Source of the DNA: Filosporella fistucella
Taxonomy: Eukaryota; Ascomycota; Leotiomycetes; Helotiales
Assembly (NCBI GenBank): GCA_030077755.1
Contig: JAQJZZ010000012.1
Coordinates: 1-64,000 of the forward strand
Direction: 5' to 3'
DNA: 64,000 bases
In this document: one piece after another, positions 9,319 through 19,167 of the stretch
How the letters are laid out: every line of letters begins with the position of its first letter
How positions within the stretch are numbered: position 1 is the first letter of the stretch
Position numbers and translations under genes: made by a program
The notes under the pieces: model-generated
Seen by the model: the letters and a program-made list of their open reading frames with translations, nothing else
What the model was told of the DNA's origin: nothing
Databases searched by the model: none

Positions 9319-12054
9319 CTACGACTCCATCTCTTCATCGTCTGTCTCCTCCTCCAGCTCTCTCGCAGCCTGCAAAAATGCCTCCAAAAGACCCAATTGC
9401 TTTTCGGACTCTTCTAGATTGACGGTAATTTGCTCAGGCAAACTATTAAGCTTATCCTCCAACTCGTCAAGAGTATCCACTGCAGCTCCGACGTTGTCGC
9501 GTCTCTCGATCGAAAGGTTGGTGGTGTCGATATAAAACTTCGTCCGGTCTTTAACATTCTGCACCTCTTCAAACAATCGCTGAATGAAAGCTTGGTCATC
9601 CCTCAACTTCTGCTGAATAGCTCGATAATGCGAGGCGGGTATTCTTTGGTCAGACCCAGCATTGTTTGTACCTGCATGCCAATGACTGAATCCACCACCT
9701 TGATTGATATAAGCCAAACCAATCCTCGATGCAAGTATTTCATCCCATTTTGCATGGTGTGAATGTGCAAGGTGGTGTATAATATGCTGTGCAATCTTAT
9801 AACCATTCAATTCGGGAACAACTTCACAAATTGCTTCTGCCAGATTCATAAGGAAATTGGAACTTCGATGTTCGGCGTGGTCCTTAAGACGTTTCTTTGG
9901 ATGACTTGCATATCCAACCTCTGATATTGGACGAGTAAGGGGAACATTTTTCGGACATCCAGCTAAACGTTCCTCGACACGTTCAGCCCAGACTCTGCAA
10001 ATATTCAAGTTCTTTGTCGAATCGATATATTTTCTCTTTCCCTCCTTACAAGCCAAGATACTTGCAGGTTTACCCCTGACTGAATCGACTTTGGCGGCAA
10101 ATTCGGCGGAATCAGTATCGAGACAATCGTATCCTCGAATATAAAGTCCCCAATGTTCTAAAAGAATTTCCATTTCATCTGGTGTCAAAGCTTTTCCGGT
10201 CGTCTTGTGGGTGAGATAGTTGACATAAGTAGATGGGTATTCCCTCTCTGGAATATTGCTGAGTGATCTCAATCGTTTGGCCAACTCCGGATTGTTCTTT
10301 GACTCCTCATCAAGGGTTCCAGAGACAAAGAACTTCAAGACCACTGGATCCCAACTAACAATCATCACCCACAATCTTCGAATCATTTCTTCGTATTTGC
10401 CGTTTTTCCTCTTCACAACCCACTTGTCGCAAGGCATTCCTTCAAGATCCATAGCCGTATGGACGAGAGAATAAATTCCCTCTTCGTATGCTTCAATCAA
10501 GTTATCGGAACACTCTTGATATGCAGATACACCAGGATTCTTGACTTGAGTCGCTGCGAAGTCGTCGTCAGCTTCGTCTAGGATTGCCTGTAATTCTGCC
10601 TGCGTTTCTGCTGCGAGTGCACGATCTTCAGCATCTGATTCTGTCTCTTCTTCATCGATGGCAGGATCCTGGTCTTGATTTTTCTGTTCAGCGTCAGCTT
10701 TTTCCTCATTACTGGGAGATTTGGGCTTCTCTGAGGCTTGGCTTTGAGTGTCCATGACATCTTCATCCGAAACGCGAATCACATCCCCCAAAGGTCTTGG
10801 TGTAGTGGGATCTGCTTGATCCCCTGGATTCTGTGTATCAAGGCCATCGTCGGTGAAGTAGGTATCCGGAATACTTTGATCCTGTTGCTCTCCGTCAGGT
10901 GGATTCACAGGTTGTTCTCCATCAGATGGGATCCCAGGTTGCTCTCCATCAGATGGAATCGAAATGGATAAATTGCTAAACCCCTGACTAATATCGGCAT
11001 CATCTGGGACGACTGGAGGAGATGCCATATTTACATCGCTTCCCACTCCCAAATTATGGTCAGCAGATGTAAATGATAGATTTGAATTGATATCAAACCC
11101 ATCTTCTCCCACCCTTGGAGGTGTATGATCTGGATCCTCGTCAGTTGAAAACGATTTTCCTGGTCGAAAAGCAAGGGACAAAGCTGGAGAATCTCCCATT
11201 ATAGAACCTCCAGTCATTCCTTGAATATCTCCCATTATAGAACCCCCATTTCCTCTTTGTGTCTTTGTCGGAGTTCCTAGTTCAGAAGATTGTTGTACTT
11301 GTCGTCCTCTTCGAATAAATGGTTGATCAGAACCATCAGTATCTTCAGAAGAATCTACTGGAGGTGGTCGAGAGAGTTGATAACCTGTAGAAGTTCCAGA
11401 AGCGTTAGCAGTTGTACTGGCATTTGATTGATTCAACTTAGCAACAGCCTTTCGAGGAGGAGGAGAGGTATCAGAAGATGGAAGATCGAAAATATCCCCA
11501 GATCTTGCAATCTTTTGACCAGATTTTGTCCTCAATTTCTTTCCTGAAGATTGTTTGGACTTTTGTGGAGTATCATCGAATGATCTCTTGTCAGATCCTC
11601 GAATAGTGGTCGAAGAAGATCCAGTATTGGTAGTTCCTGCTCCTGTCGTCAAGTTAGGAGTTTTTTGAGAGGAGTCAGCGTCGTCTTCTCCTTCTCCAGA
11701 CTCATCTGTATCATCTTCTTCAGGATCTTTTGGATCGTCAGAATCTTTTTTAACTTTCCATACAATGGGAGATTTGGCATTGGCCTTCTCCCACTTGGCC
11801 GCGAATTTCTTCTCCCATGCTGTCACTTGTTCGGGATATGAATTCTTGAGTTCTTGTTCAATAACTGCGTATTCGTAATCCTTCTCGTCGTTCTCGTATT
11901 CATGCACGATGATGCCGTATACGGTGCTACCTTTCATGTTATATTTGTTTTCGATAGACCTGATTTGGTATACTTTCTCGCCACTGGCATCCTTTTTCAC
12001 AGTACGATCACCCGTACATTTGAAGGTCAATCGGAAGGTGTATTTGCCTGCCAT
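9319..12054 (-). CDS. Subtelomeric 911-aa acidic protein of unknown family
   Basis: A second long intronless ORF read towards the telomere. Residues 1-100 look folded (beta-rich start with KYTFRLTFKCTG, then EYAVIEQELKNSYPEQ). Residues 105-500 are low-complexity, Ser/Asp/Glu/Pro-rich and probably disordered, with basic patches near 165-185 (SGKKLRTKSGQK) that could serve nuclear import. This part holds micro-repeats: GGSIMGD twice (270-287) and a 9-residue unit IPSDGEQPG three times (366-392). Residues 510-890 look like a conserved globular domain rich in aromatics, Cys and His (CDKWVVKRKNGKYEEMIRR, EHWGLYIRGYDCLDTD, QGGGFSHWHAGTNNAG), followed by an acidic helical tail. I recognise no catalytic motif and assign no function. 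The context (hairpin pair upstream, long single exon, same direction) ties it to its two neighbours. Confidence 0.8.
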   Translation of the reverse strand: MAGKYTFRLTFKCTGDRTVKKDASGEKVYQIRSIENKYNMKGSTVYGIIVHEYENDEKDYEYAVIEQELKNSYPEQVTAWEKKFAAKWEKANAKSPIVWKVKKDSDDPKDPEEDDTDESGEGEDDADSSQKTPNLTTGAGTTNTGSSSTTIRGSDKRSFDDTPQKSKQSSGKKLRTKSGQKIARSGDIFDLPSSDTSPPPRKAVAKLNQSNASTTANASGTSTGYQLSRPPPVDSSEDTDGSDQPFIRRGRQVQQSSELGTPTKTQRGNGGSIMGDIQGMTGGSIMGDSPALSLAFRPGKSFSTDEDPDHTPPRVGEDGFDINSNLSFTSADHNLGVGSDVNMASPPVVPDDADISQGFSNLSISIPSDGEQPGIPSDGEQPVNPPDGEQQDQSIPDTYFTDDGLDTQNPGDQADPTTPRPLGDVIRVSDEDVMDTQSQASEKPKSPSNEEKADAEQKNQDQDPAIDEEETESDAEDRALAAETQAELQAILDEADDDFAATQVKNPGVSAYQECSDNLIEAYEEGIYSLVHTAMDLEGMPCDKWVVKRKNGKYEEMIRRLWVMIVSWDPVVLKFFVSGTLDEESKNNPELAKRLRSLSNIPEREYPSTYVNYLTHKTTGKALTPDEMEILLEHWGLYIRGYDCLDTDSAEFAAKVDSVRGKPASILACKEGKRKYIDSTKNLNICRVWAERVEERLAGCPKNVPLTRPISEVGYASHPKKRLKDHAEHRSSNFLMNLAEAICEVVPELNGYKIAQHIIHHLAHSHHAKWDEILASRIGLAYINQGGGFSHWHAGTNNAGSDQRIPASHYRAIQQKLRDDQAFIQRLFEEVQNVKDRTKFYIDTTNLSIERRDNVGAAVDTLDELEDKLNSLPEQITVNLEESEKQLGLLEAFLQAARELEEETDDEEMES

Positions 12055-12168
12055 TTTGATTATTGACCGACGTAGAAGACTTACTTTTGATTCTTCTAGT
12101 TTCCTTCGACGAATAGACGGTGTTCAAAGGTCTACTCTGAAGCAGCCTTTGAGGGTTTTGGATTGGAT

Positions 12169-12282
12169 AGAAAGTCAATGAAGCCTTCCTGTAATATGGA
12201 ACGTTAGTTGAGTCAGTGGTATGCTGAACCTCTGAGACAGGGTTAGTAGATTGAGTGGATGAAGAGTCAATGAAGCCTCCTC
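12169..12282 (-). promoter_or_regulatory. Two invariant-loop hairpins upstream of the 911-aa gene
   Basis: Dyads at 12169-12190 (AGAAAG/CTTCCT) and 12261-12282 (GAAGAG/CTCCTC) enclose the loop TCAATGAAGC. Each stem has one A/C mismatch on the plus strand, which becomes a G-U wobble in the minus-strand transcript (AGGAAG with CUUUCU; GAGGAG with CUCUUC). That would give six paired positions in RNA of the sense strand. The copies are 92 bp apart, close to the 90-bp pair spacing in front of the coiled-coil gene. Confidence 0.7.
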
Positions 12283-12959
12283 TGACGATTTTATGGCGCT
12301 GAGTGCTGTAATCGTGGGTTTCAAGGTGAGCAGGACAATTTTTCGTTCTGTAGCATGTGGAGAAGAGTTGTGTGCGGCAGGAATTCGGATTTTGAGGGCA
12401 TTCGCGTGCGGGACGCGCGACGAGGCTGCGCGATTGAACTCGACCTTCAGAATGCCGCAGGTCCTTTGGCAGATTATGTTCGTGGTAGGAATCAATCAAG
12501 TTGACGAGGATTTGATACAAGCAGCTAACTGGATTCTACAAGGCAAATTCTCCCTACCCTCCTGGAGGACTTGAAGTTAGAGCAGGGACCTCCAACCTCT
12601 CTTGAGCCTCATTCGATCCGTTTTAGCAGGGAAGAATATATCCTGATGTGAATAGGGACGAAACCTTTTCACATTCATCTAGTTGGTGGCTTCACCCAGA
12701 CGAATCCCAGACTTTCCTGGGCTTAAATTGTTCATCCCTCCAGAATTGCAGTATCTATTGGCTAGAATACGAGTGCATTACTGGATCAAGGAGGCAAGTT
12801 GATCTTGCCAGTGCATATGGAGAATAAAGAACTAATATTGGATGTGAAGACTCCAGACTTTAGGAAGCCCTTGCCCTGTCGTTCCTTGCTGCGAAATGAC
12901 CTCGACCTCACCGTTGTCAGATCTCAGCCCTGCGTGCCACCATAAGTGGATTGGAGAAG

Positions 12960-13192
12960 ATGAGGGCAGACTCCAAGATGGTAGATATCAACTTTCTTAC
13001 CGAAGGTAAGGGCTTCCCACCGGATAGTCTTGATCAGTATCTGATTTCTTCATTATAGCTGGTTACAGACTGAAGGAGAGAGTACCCCACAATACGGTTT
13101 ATACCATGGTTGAATTTGCAGACGAGGGAAAAGTAGATTGGCAGTCTATGGAAGAATTCGAGAGTGATGACAACGATAAGAAAGTTGGGTGA
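12960..13192 (+). CDS. Possible 59-aa two-exon small protein or gene remnant
   Basis: Exons 12960-13005 and 13059-13192 join in frame across an intron with a GTAAGG donor and a TTATAG acceptor. They give a 59-residue acidic peptide containing VDINFLTEAGYRLKE, HNTVYTMVEFADEGK and VDWQSMEEFESDD. The codon pattern looks coding, but the product is short and matches no family I know. Coding-like stretches continue on the same strand to about 13714 (13189-13524 with a tandem repeat, then an open segment at 13512-13714 with no ATG), so this may be the first part of a decayed larger gene. Confidence 0.3.
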
Positions 13193-15025
13193 CTTCCGGT
13201 ACAATCTACTGTTTTCACGTTGCCAGAGAAGCTAACAAATCATTCAACAAAGACCCTATCCGTCCATTCGAGGCCATGAACTCGCATCTATTTGAATATC
13301 GCATCGGGAGGAAATTGAACAGGCAATATTGCATTTCCGCCACTTCGGACGATTACAAAGTTATAATCACAGCCAGCCAACCTGGTATGTGCGGGAGATG
13401 GGTGGCCAAGCATCAAGACGCCACCTCAGACGACCACAACGTTACAAGCAAAGCCAGCCAAGTTGGTATGTGCGGGAGATGGGTGGCCAAGCATCAAGAG
13501 AAGCGTCCTAGGGGACTGAACTGAGCAGTTTTCAAACGGATATTGTGGATTGGCGCAATATTGATGATGGAAGTGGCAGTGAGGTTGGCAGAGTTGCCAT
13601 ATTCTTCGTAGCTACAGTGAACAATACATCCTTCTTCACATCCTTCGACGAAGTCGGGAATGCATCAAAGACAAGCGTATATGCAGTAAACAATCCGCAA
13701 TACTTTGGAGTGTGACAAGATCTGTTGTTCTCTTGCATGTGATCAGAAAGCACCTTCCAATCAGTTTGTGCAGATTCGCTGTTTCTTTCGATAACCCGGT
13801 GCTCAGGTGGCTCTTTCACTGCAGTGTCCTAGCTATGATTCAATATATTTCGCGGTGATTTCAGACTGTTTACCCTTCAGCCGTGACTTTCCATTTGTTC
13901 CCAAGCTTCAGCAGTATTGTATTCCTGTAGACCTCCGCGTTGCTCCACCCCAAATATGGTCAACATTTCGATGCTCCCAATAGCTAATGAATGGTTGCAG
14001 ATTTTTGATAAAACTTATGATGCCTCGCCTGAGTTCTTTTCTCCATCTTGCCTTACAATGAATGGATATGATTATTCCCTGCCAAAAACCCCCAATAACT
14101 TGTCTTCCACTGGCCAGCATATCCTTCAGATCTTGTGCGTCAGCCTGGAATTCGACTACTTGTATCCCACCAATTTAATCGCCATTGTATTGGAGAGAAG
14201 CATATTGTAAAGCGTACGTAGATCGCGTGCCATTTGTCGAATATGTAGATGTTGAAGAGAAGGTTCATCCGTCAATCCACAAGCTGCCCATATGTGTTCC
14301 AGCGCTTCCTAAAAATTACTGAATGGTCGACGATTCTCGTTGTATGCTCAAAACTGTGTATGCCTGGAATCCATCTGCCTTTTGCACTCGCCAGATGTCA
14401 GTTGTGATAAGTTGTCCTATTCAGCATCACCCTCCAGAGTATTGTCTTCCAGAGCATTACTCTCCACAGCAGTTTTGGATCGACAAGTATGGCAGAAAGG
14501 AGTCGACGATGTAGGTATAGTGATCGTGGTTGCAGGCCGACATATTTCAAGACCTGTTGATCCATTTAGCTTCATGAACGCGTGGAAGGGCGGCAGAATG
14601 CGCACGCCTCAATGCAAACCTGATCCAATGATAGATAGAATAATGTACTCACATTTAAGAAGCTTTAAGCCACTCAAAATCAATATACGTTTGGATTGGT
14701 AGGGGAAGAAAAGTTGGTATTGCGCAAAGTAGATGACATTGCATTCCCACTTGTTGGACAGGACTGTAACTTTACACTGAGCTCTAGAGCCTTATCAGAA
14801 TCCCGGTTTGTTCCAAAGTTTCTGTACGTATAGATGGGGTATTTAGAAACGTATAATGGCAATTTCTTTACACGCATAAATCACGATCATTAAATCAATT
14901 GTTGGGATGCCTTCATTGGTTCTAGGCCATCCTCCACGCCTTTCCTCTCCCAAATCATTGCCTCAGATCCCACTCCTGATCTCTTCCTCCGACGTCCTCC
15001 ACACTTCTCTTCGAGTGCCCTATTC
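13193..15025. other. Spacer with decayed coding traces, no supported gene
   Basis: Apart from the tandem repeat at 13340-13501, the stretch holds an open frame at 13512-13714 (plus). It reads like protein (VDWRNIDDGSGSEVGRVAIF, FFTSFDEVGNASKTSVYAV) but lacks an ATG and a clear splice partner. From about 13,720 to 15,025 I see only short random ORFs. Confidence 0.5.
13340..13501 (+). repeat. 81-bp tandem duplication, in frame (27 aa x 2)
   Basis: Two adjacent units, 13340-13420 and 13421-13501, share the second half almost perfectly (TGGTATGTGCGGGAGATGGG onward) and diverge in the first half. The period is a multiple of three and the frame through both units is open, giving GMCGRWVAKHQ twice inside a 111-codon ORF (13189-13524). 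Confidence 0.9.
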
Positions 15026-18000
15026 TCATCTCTTCCAACCAGGTCGCGCTTGAGGTGGGATGTACTTGCTCGATGGATTGATCTTCGGAGGAGATGCTGT
15101 CATCGGCTGGTCGACAGAAGCTGGATTGACAGGAACGGGAGGAGCTAATGGCAAGGCAGGAACAATTTTCATCGATCTGCTGAGTCCTTCTGCCAATTCT
15201 TGATCGCGAGCTGTATCTTCTGGGCCTGCGAGGCGACGAGGAGCTGCGATTCGACGATTACCAGAGTTTGGATCGAATATCATAGATCCCTCCACATCAG
15301 AGTCGACCTCTTCATCTTCAGGCTGCTCTTCTTTTACCTCATCATTCATGGCAAAAGGATCACTATCATCATACCAGAATTGATCCTCTGCTGATTTCCC
15401 CTGAGGCTTTGACTCGGTCTGGTCGAGGTTATGGAAGAGAGGCAAAACGACATCACCAGTCTTTTCAAACTCCTCCTTCAACTTCTGTGATTTCTCACGA
15501 AGTTCTTGAAGGTGGGAAAGAATACTCATCTCATATTCCTTTCTAGCAAGGCCATTGCTTGCAGCCTTGTAGATCTTGAGCTTATTATCCCAAGTGTCAT
15601 CGAGATTTCGAGTTGTCGTATTCTCTGGAAGCACTTCTGTCCACCAACCTGCATCAAACTCTTGATAATTCTTGGGCAAGAGTTGATATTGATCGCCCAT
15701 GTCGATGATATCACCAAGATCCAATAGATCGACCAGAAGTAAAGCAAATTGCTTTGCCTTAATCTTCTCATTGATATATGGAAGCTCAGTGAGCCATAGG
15801 TCGATATTTCCAACCATCCATAGAACCTGCTTTGCTCGAGTAAGACCAACATTCATGCGATTCCATGTGGCCAAAAAGCCTAGCAAAGCAGGATGATTGA
15901 CATTTGCTGTTGTGATATCGAGAATGATGATATCATTTTGACCTCCTTGAATGCTATCGATGGTGACAACTTGGGGAAGAAACTCAAAAGACATATGATT
16001 CTTTTTGAACATGAATTGTAGCATCTTCTCCAATCGTTCCTTCTGCTCGTTGTAACCAGTGACGATGGTGATCCTCTTGGGGTGGAATTGTTCTCCTACA
16101 CCTGGTCTGTGATTGAGGAGATTCATGACCAATTCCATGATCGCATTGATATTGGCATGGTTGATGGAAGACTTGGTATCAGGAGCGTGAGCCGATTGAC
16201 CATTATTGACGTTCCAGAAGAGTCTTCGAATGCTGTCGCGAGGTTTGGCACCATAGGCAGGAAGGCGACGATTTTCCTGATATCTATGGTTATTGAAGCA
16301 TGATTGAACCCATCTGAATAGAGGTGTGATGACCTCTGTGGATTTGTCGCAACCTAACCAACCATAACTCAACATTCCTGGAAGTAGAGCGATATCTGGA
16401 TTCATGCGATAATTGATCTTGAGTCGAAACATTGGTACATTTCGTGTTCTCATGCTGCGCTCAAACAAAGACATGCCGAATTGCTCCGAGTATTCGTTGA
16501 ATCCTTTCGACATGCAAAGGGGTTTCAATTGCTCATGATCTCCTGAAAGAATTAGATGCTGAGCACCAAGAGCCAAAGGAGTGCAAGAGTCGTGTTCATT
16601 TGCAAACGCAGACTCATCAACGATGATGGCGTTTGGGTTGAAGTCGAGATCTGCAAGTTGAGTCGAGTTGCTGGAAGTTGACACGATAATCTTGATAGAA
16701 GGATCAGCCATAATATTAACAATGGCTTCCTTACCAATTGACATGAACTTCTTCAAAACCTTGGAGACAAAAGGTTTTCCTTTTCGAAGATCATCAAGCA
16801 TCGAAAGCCAAGTTCTTGCCTGATTAACAACTCCAGTATCCCTTGAAGCTCCAGCTACGATACCTTCGAAGTGCTTCATGATATAGGTCCAGAGTTCGTA
16901 ATCCTTAAACTCTGAGAAGTTATCCTGTTCACTACCAGCACGAGAAGCAGCTTGCATCTCATCCTCGGTACAGGTTAATTGATCCCTGAGAAGAGCTGTT
17001 GTTGGAAGGTAAAGAACTTTCATATCCTTCTTCATTGCAGGATTCTGAGCATAGACCTTTTGCAAATCGGGAATCAAACCTCTCATTGTGGCTCTGCAGG
17101 CTTCATTGGAAGGAGCAGTGATCAATGTTCTCTGTCCCAAGAAACCAAAACTGAGAGCGATTGAAACATCAAGAGCCGTCTTTCCAGTACCTGGAGGTCC
17201 TTGAATAATGTTGATGCTGTCTTTGGACTGGAAGATCGATTTCCATGCCTGCAATTGTGGGCCATTGAGGTTCTTTGTGGCGATATAAGCATCGAATGAA
17301 GTCTTGATATCCTCTCTAATATCTCCACTCTTTTGATCCCAAATGCTGGATTCCAAAGGAGAATCTTCCAATTTATGACCTAGGATGAAGGCTCTAAGAT
17401 ATTGGGCATAAGGATTCTTGGTATCCAGCTCCATCCAAGCAAGTTTACCGATCGCGTCTAGCATACGATAACTTGGGATCTCGTTGAACTTTGTGGTCAT
17501 GGTGAAATTGAGTAATTGACCAGCATAGAACCAATTTGCTTGTTCTCTCGAGACATTCCAACCAATAACGAAACTTCTGTTCGTTTCCTTTGGAATAGCA
17601 TAGGCGAACCATGAACTCTCTGGTGTTATTACAGGGGCGGTTGTTGTTGAACCAGGAGTTTGAGCAGGCTGAGATCCAGAGGGTGCTGCAGTCGCAGCGG
17701 CGGGAGCAGCTGGGGCAGAAGAATCTGTATCCATTGCATCAGATCCTTTGGTAGGTTTGATGACAACTGGACTGCCAATCTTGATTCTGAACTGCTGATT
17801 CTCAAGAACTGTCGGGATTCCAAAGCCTTCCTGATTCTTGATTGTGACTTCTGCTCGAACGTATGAACCTGTGATGTCGAGGATTTTTATCTCATGTTCA
17901 ATTGTGGAATTGAAGTATCGCTCGACACAATCCTTTTCGAATTGAATCTCATGAACGAGAGCGACACTCATAATGACTTCCCATTCTCGCATGCTACCGA

Positions 18001-19114
18001 AAGTTGTCTTGACGAGATGTGAAGCATATTTCCTCACAGCGGTATTGTCGAGAACCGTTGTGGGGATTTGCATCCAAGGTTGATGTGGAACGATCAATGG
18101 CATATTGGTGTCATTGATGTATCTCTTGAAGGCATGACCAACTACCTCATCAGTGATGTCGTGGTAGAAAGGGACCAGTCCATTATCAGAAACTACTCTG
18201 ATTCTATGCATCCAGTATGAATCTAGTTCCTGGCAGGCGACTTGATGCTTTCGAGCAACGGTGATGAAAGGCTTCTTTTTATTGAAGTCGGAAACGAATT
18301 TGTCGACATCTTCACTGCGAGTTTCCTCCTTTCCACCAATCCATACTGGTCGGATTAACCAAGAAGCCTTGAAGCTGATCATATTGAGGCCAGACTTGTC
18401 GTCATCGTCATGATATCCTGCCAATCCCATTTCGACGAGTCTTGTCGCAGCACCAGAGTCGATCTTGTGGATGGGTAACTGAGTTTTGCATAGCTCCATC
18501 AATTCTTGGGCTGTGGAGGTGGCTTCTCTGGGAACAACATTCAATTTCTGGATAAAATGGAATGTTGTTGCGAGCTCGTTGTCGGAGTATTTCTTTGCGA
18601 AATTATTTCCACGCAAAACAATTCGCCAACTATCCTTGGTCAAAACAAGCTCTGGGAATTGACTATCGAGGTGGTAATTGACCACCCATCCTTCAAACAT
18701 TAAAGGACCAGCATCTCCTTCACATGTAGTGAGAAGAATGCAATCCTTTTGACCATTCAGCTTTCGCATGGCGTCACGTCCACCTGGATGATCGATACCA
18801 CGTGGAGCGGACGTTGTGTCGTGAGTCCAAGTGCGGAATTCCCGGCAAGCCTTAGCATATGCAGAAATCTTCTTCTGCTTCTTGTGATTTGTGGCTCGGG
18901 CCAATTTTGCACGTGGAGCACCACGTTTTCTACCTGCCCATGGCTGTGATTCCTGTCGGTTAGCAGCAGCAGCAGCAGCTCTTGCCATTGCTCCTCTTGG
19001 CCCAGGAAGGGTGGCAACAGGTGTGCTGGAACTGGATCCAGCATATTGGGCAGCCTTGGCTGGATCCATCACAAATGGATTTGGCTGAGGTTGCTGGTCT
19101 TGATTGGAAGACAT
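15026..19114 (-). CDS. Subtelomeric UPF1-like SF1 helicase, 1362 aa
   Basis: A third long single-exon ORF read towards the telomere. The helicase core lies in the second half: Walker A QGPPGTGKTALD at about residue 633-645, motif Ia LITAPSNEACRA at about 665, Walker B IIVDESAFANE at about 830, motif III LSGDHEQLKPL at about 853, motif IV-like RLKINYRMNPD at about 900, motif V TIDSIQGGQNDIIILD at about 1055 and motif VI VGLTRAKQVLWM at about 1095. The order and spacing are those of the UPF1/SMUBP2 branch of superfamily 1 (AAA_11/AAA_12), which unwinds RNA or DNA 5'-to-3'. DESA in place of the usual DEAx/DECx is a small deviation. The first 600 residues are unassigned and include a Ser/Ala/Pro-rich linker near 460-500; the tail is acidic, then basic. 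It is not a RecQ-type telomere-linked helicase. Confidence 0.88.
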   Translation of the reverse strand: MSSNQDQQPQPNPFVMDPAKAAQYAGSSSSTPVATLPGPRGAMARAAAAAANRQESQPWAGRKRGAPRAKLARATNHKKQKKISAYAKACREFRTWTHDTTSAPRGIDHPGGRDAMRKLNGQKDCILLTTCEGDAGPLMFEGWVVNYHLDSQFPELVLTKDSWRIVLRGNNFAKKYSDNELATTFHFIQKLNVVPREATSTAQELMELCKTQLPIHKIDSGAATRLVEMGLAGYHDDDDKSGLNMISFKASWLIRPVWIGGKEETRSEDVDKFVSDFNKKKPFITVARKHQVACQELDSYWMHRIRVVSDNGLVPFYHDITDEVVGHAFKRYINDTNMPLIVPHQPWMQIPTTVLDNTAVRKYASHLVKTTFGSMREWEVIMSVALVHEIQFEKDCVERYFNSTIEHEIKILDITGSYVRAEVTIKNQEGFGIPTVLENQQFRIKIGSPVVIKPTKGSDAMDTDSSAPAAPAAATAAPSGSQPAQTPGSTTTAPVITPESSWFAYAIPKETNRSFVIGWNVSREQANWFYAGQLLNFTMTTKFNEIPSYRMLDAIGKLAWMELDTKNPYAQYLRAFILGHKLEDSPLESSIWDQKSGDIREDIKTSFDAYIATKNLNGPQLQAWKSIFQSKDSINIIQGPPGTGKTALDVSIALSFGFLGQRTLITAPSNEACRATMRGLIPDLQKVYAQNPAMKKDMKVLYLPTTALLRDQLTCTEDEMQAASRAGSEQDNFSEFKDYELWTYIMKHFEGIVAGASRDTGVVNQARTWLSMLDDLRKGKPFVSKVLKKFMSIGKEAIVNIMADPSIKIIVSTSSNSTQLADLDFNPNAIIVDESAFANEHDSCTPLALGAQHLILSGDHEQLKPLCMSKGFNEYSEQFGMSLFERSMRTRNVPMFRLKINYRMNPDIALLPGMLSYGWLGCDKSTEVITPLFRWVQSCFNNHRYQENRRLPAYGAKPRDSIRRLFWNVNNGQSAHAPDTKSSINHANINAIMELVMNLLNHRPGVGEQFHPKRITIVTGYNEQKERLEKMLQFMFKKNHMSFEFLPQVVTIDSIQGGQNDIIILDITTANVNHPALLGFLATWNRMNVGLTRAKQVLWMVGNIDLWLTELPYINEKIKAKQFALLLVDLLDLGDIIDMGDQYQLLPKNYQEFDAGWWTEVLPENTTTRNLDDTWDNKLKIYKAASNGLARKEYEMSILSHLQELREKSQKLKEEFEKTGDVVLPLFHNLDQTESKPQGKSAEDQFWYDDSDPFAMNDEVKEEQPEDEEVDSDVEGSMIFDPNSGNRRIAAPRRLAGPEDTARDQELAEGLSRSMKIVPALPLAPPVPVNPASVDQPMTASPPKINPSSKYIPPQARPGWKR

Positions 19115-19167
19115 CTTTCTGCAAATTAGTTAAAATGTACAGAAAAGGAAGGGGAAACTTTTGAATT

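Noticed and set aside
15026..19114. RecQ-type telomere-linked helicase
   Set aside because: Motif set (QGPPGTGKT, GDHEQLKP, GLTRAKQVLWM) is that of SF1 UPF1-like enzymes, not the DEAH-box RecQ type.
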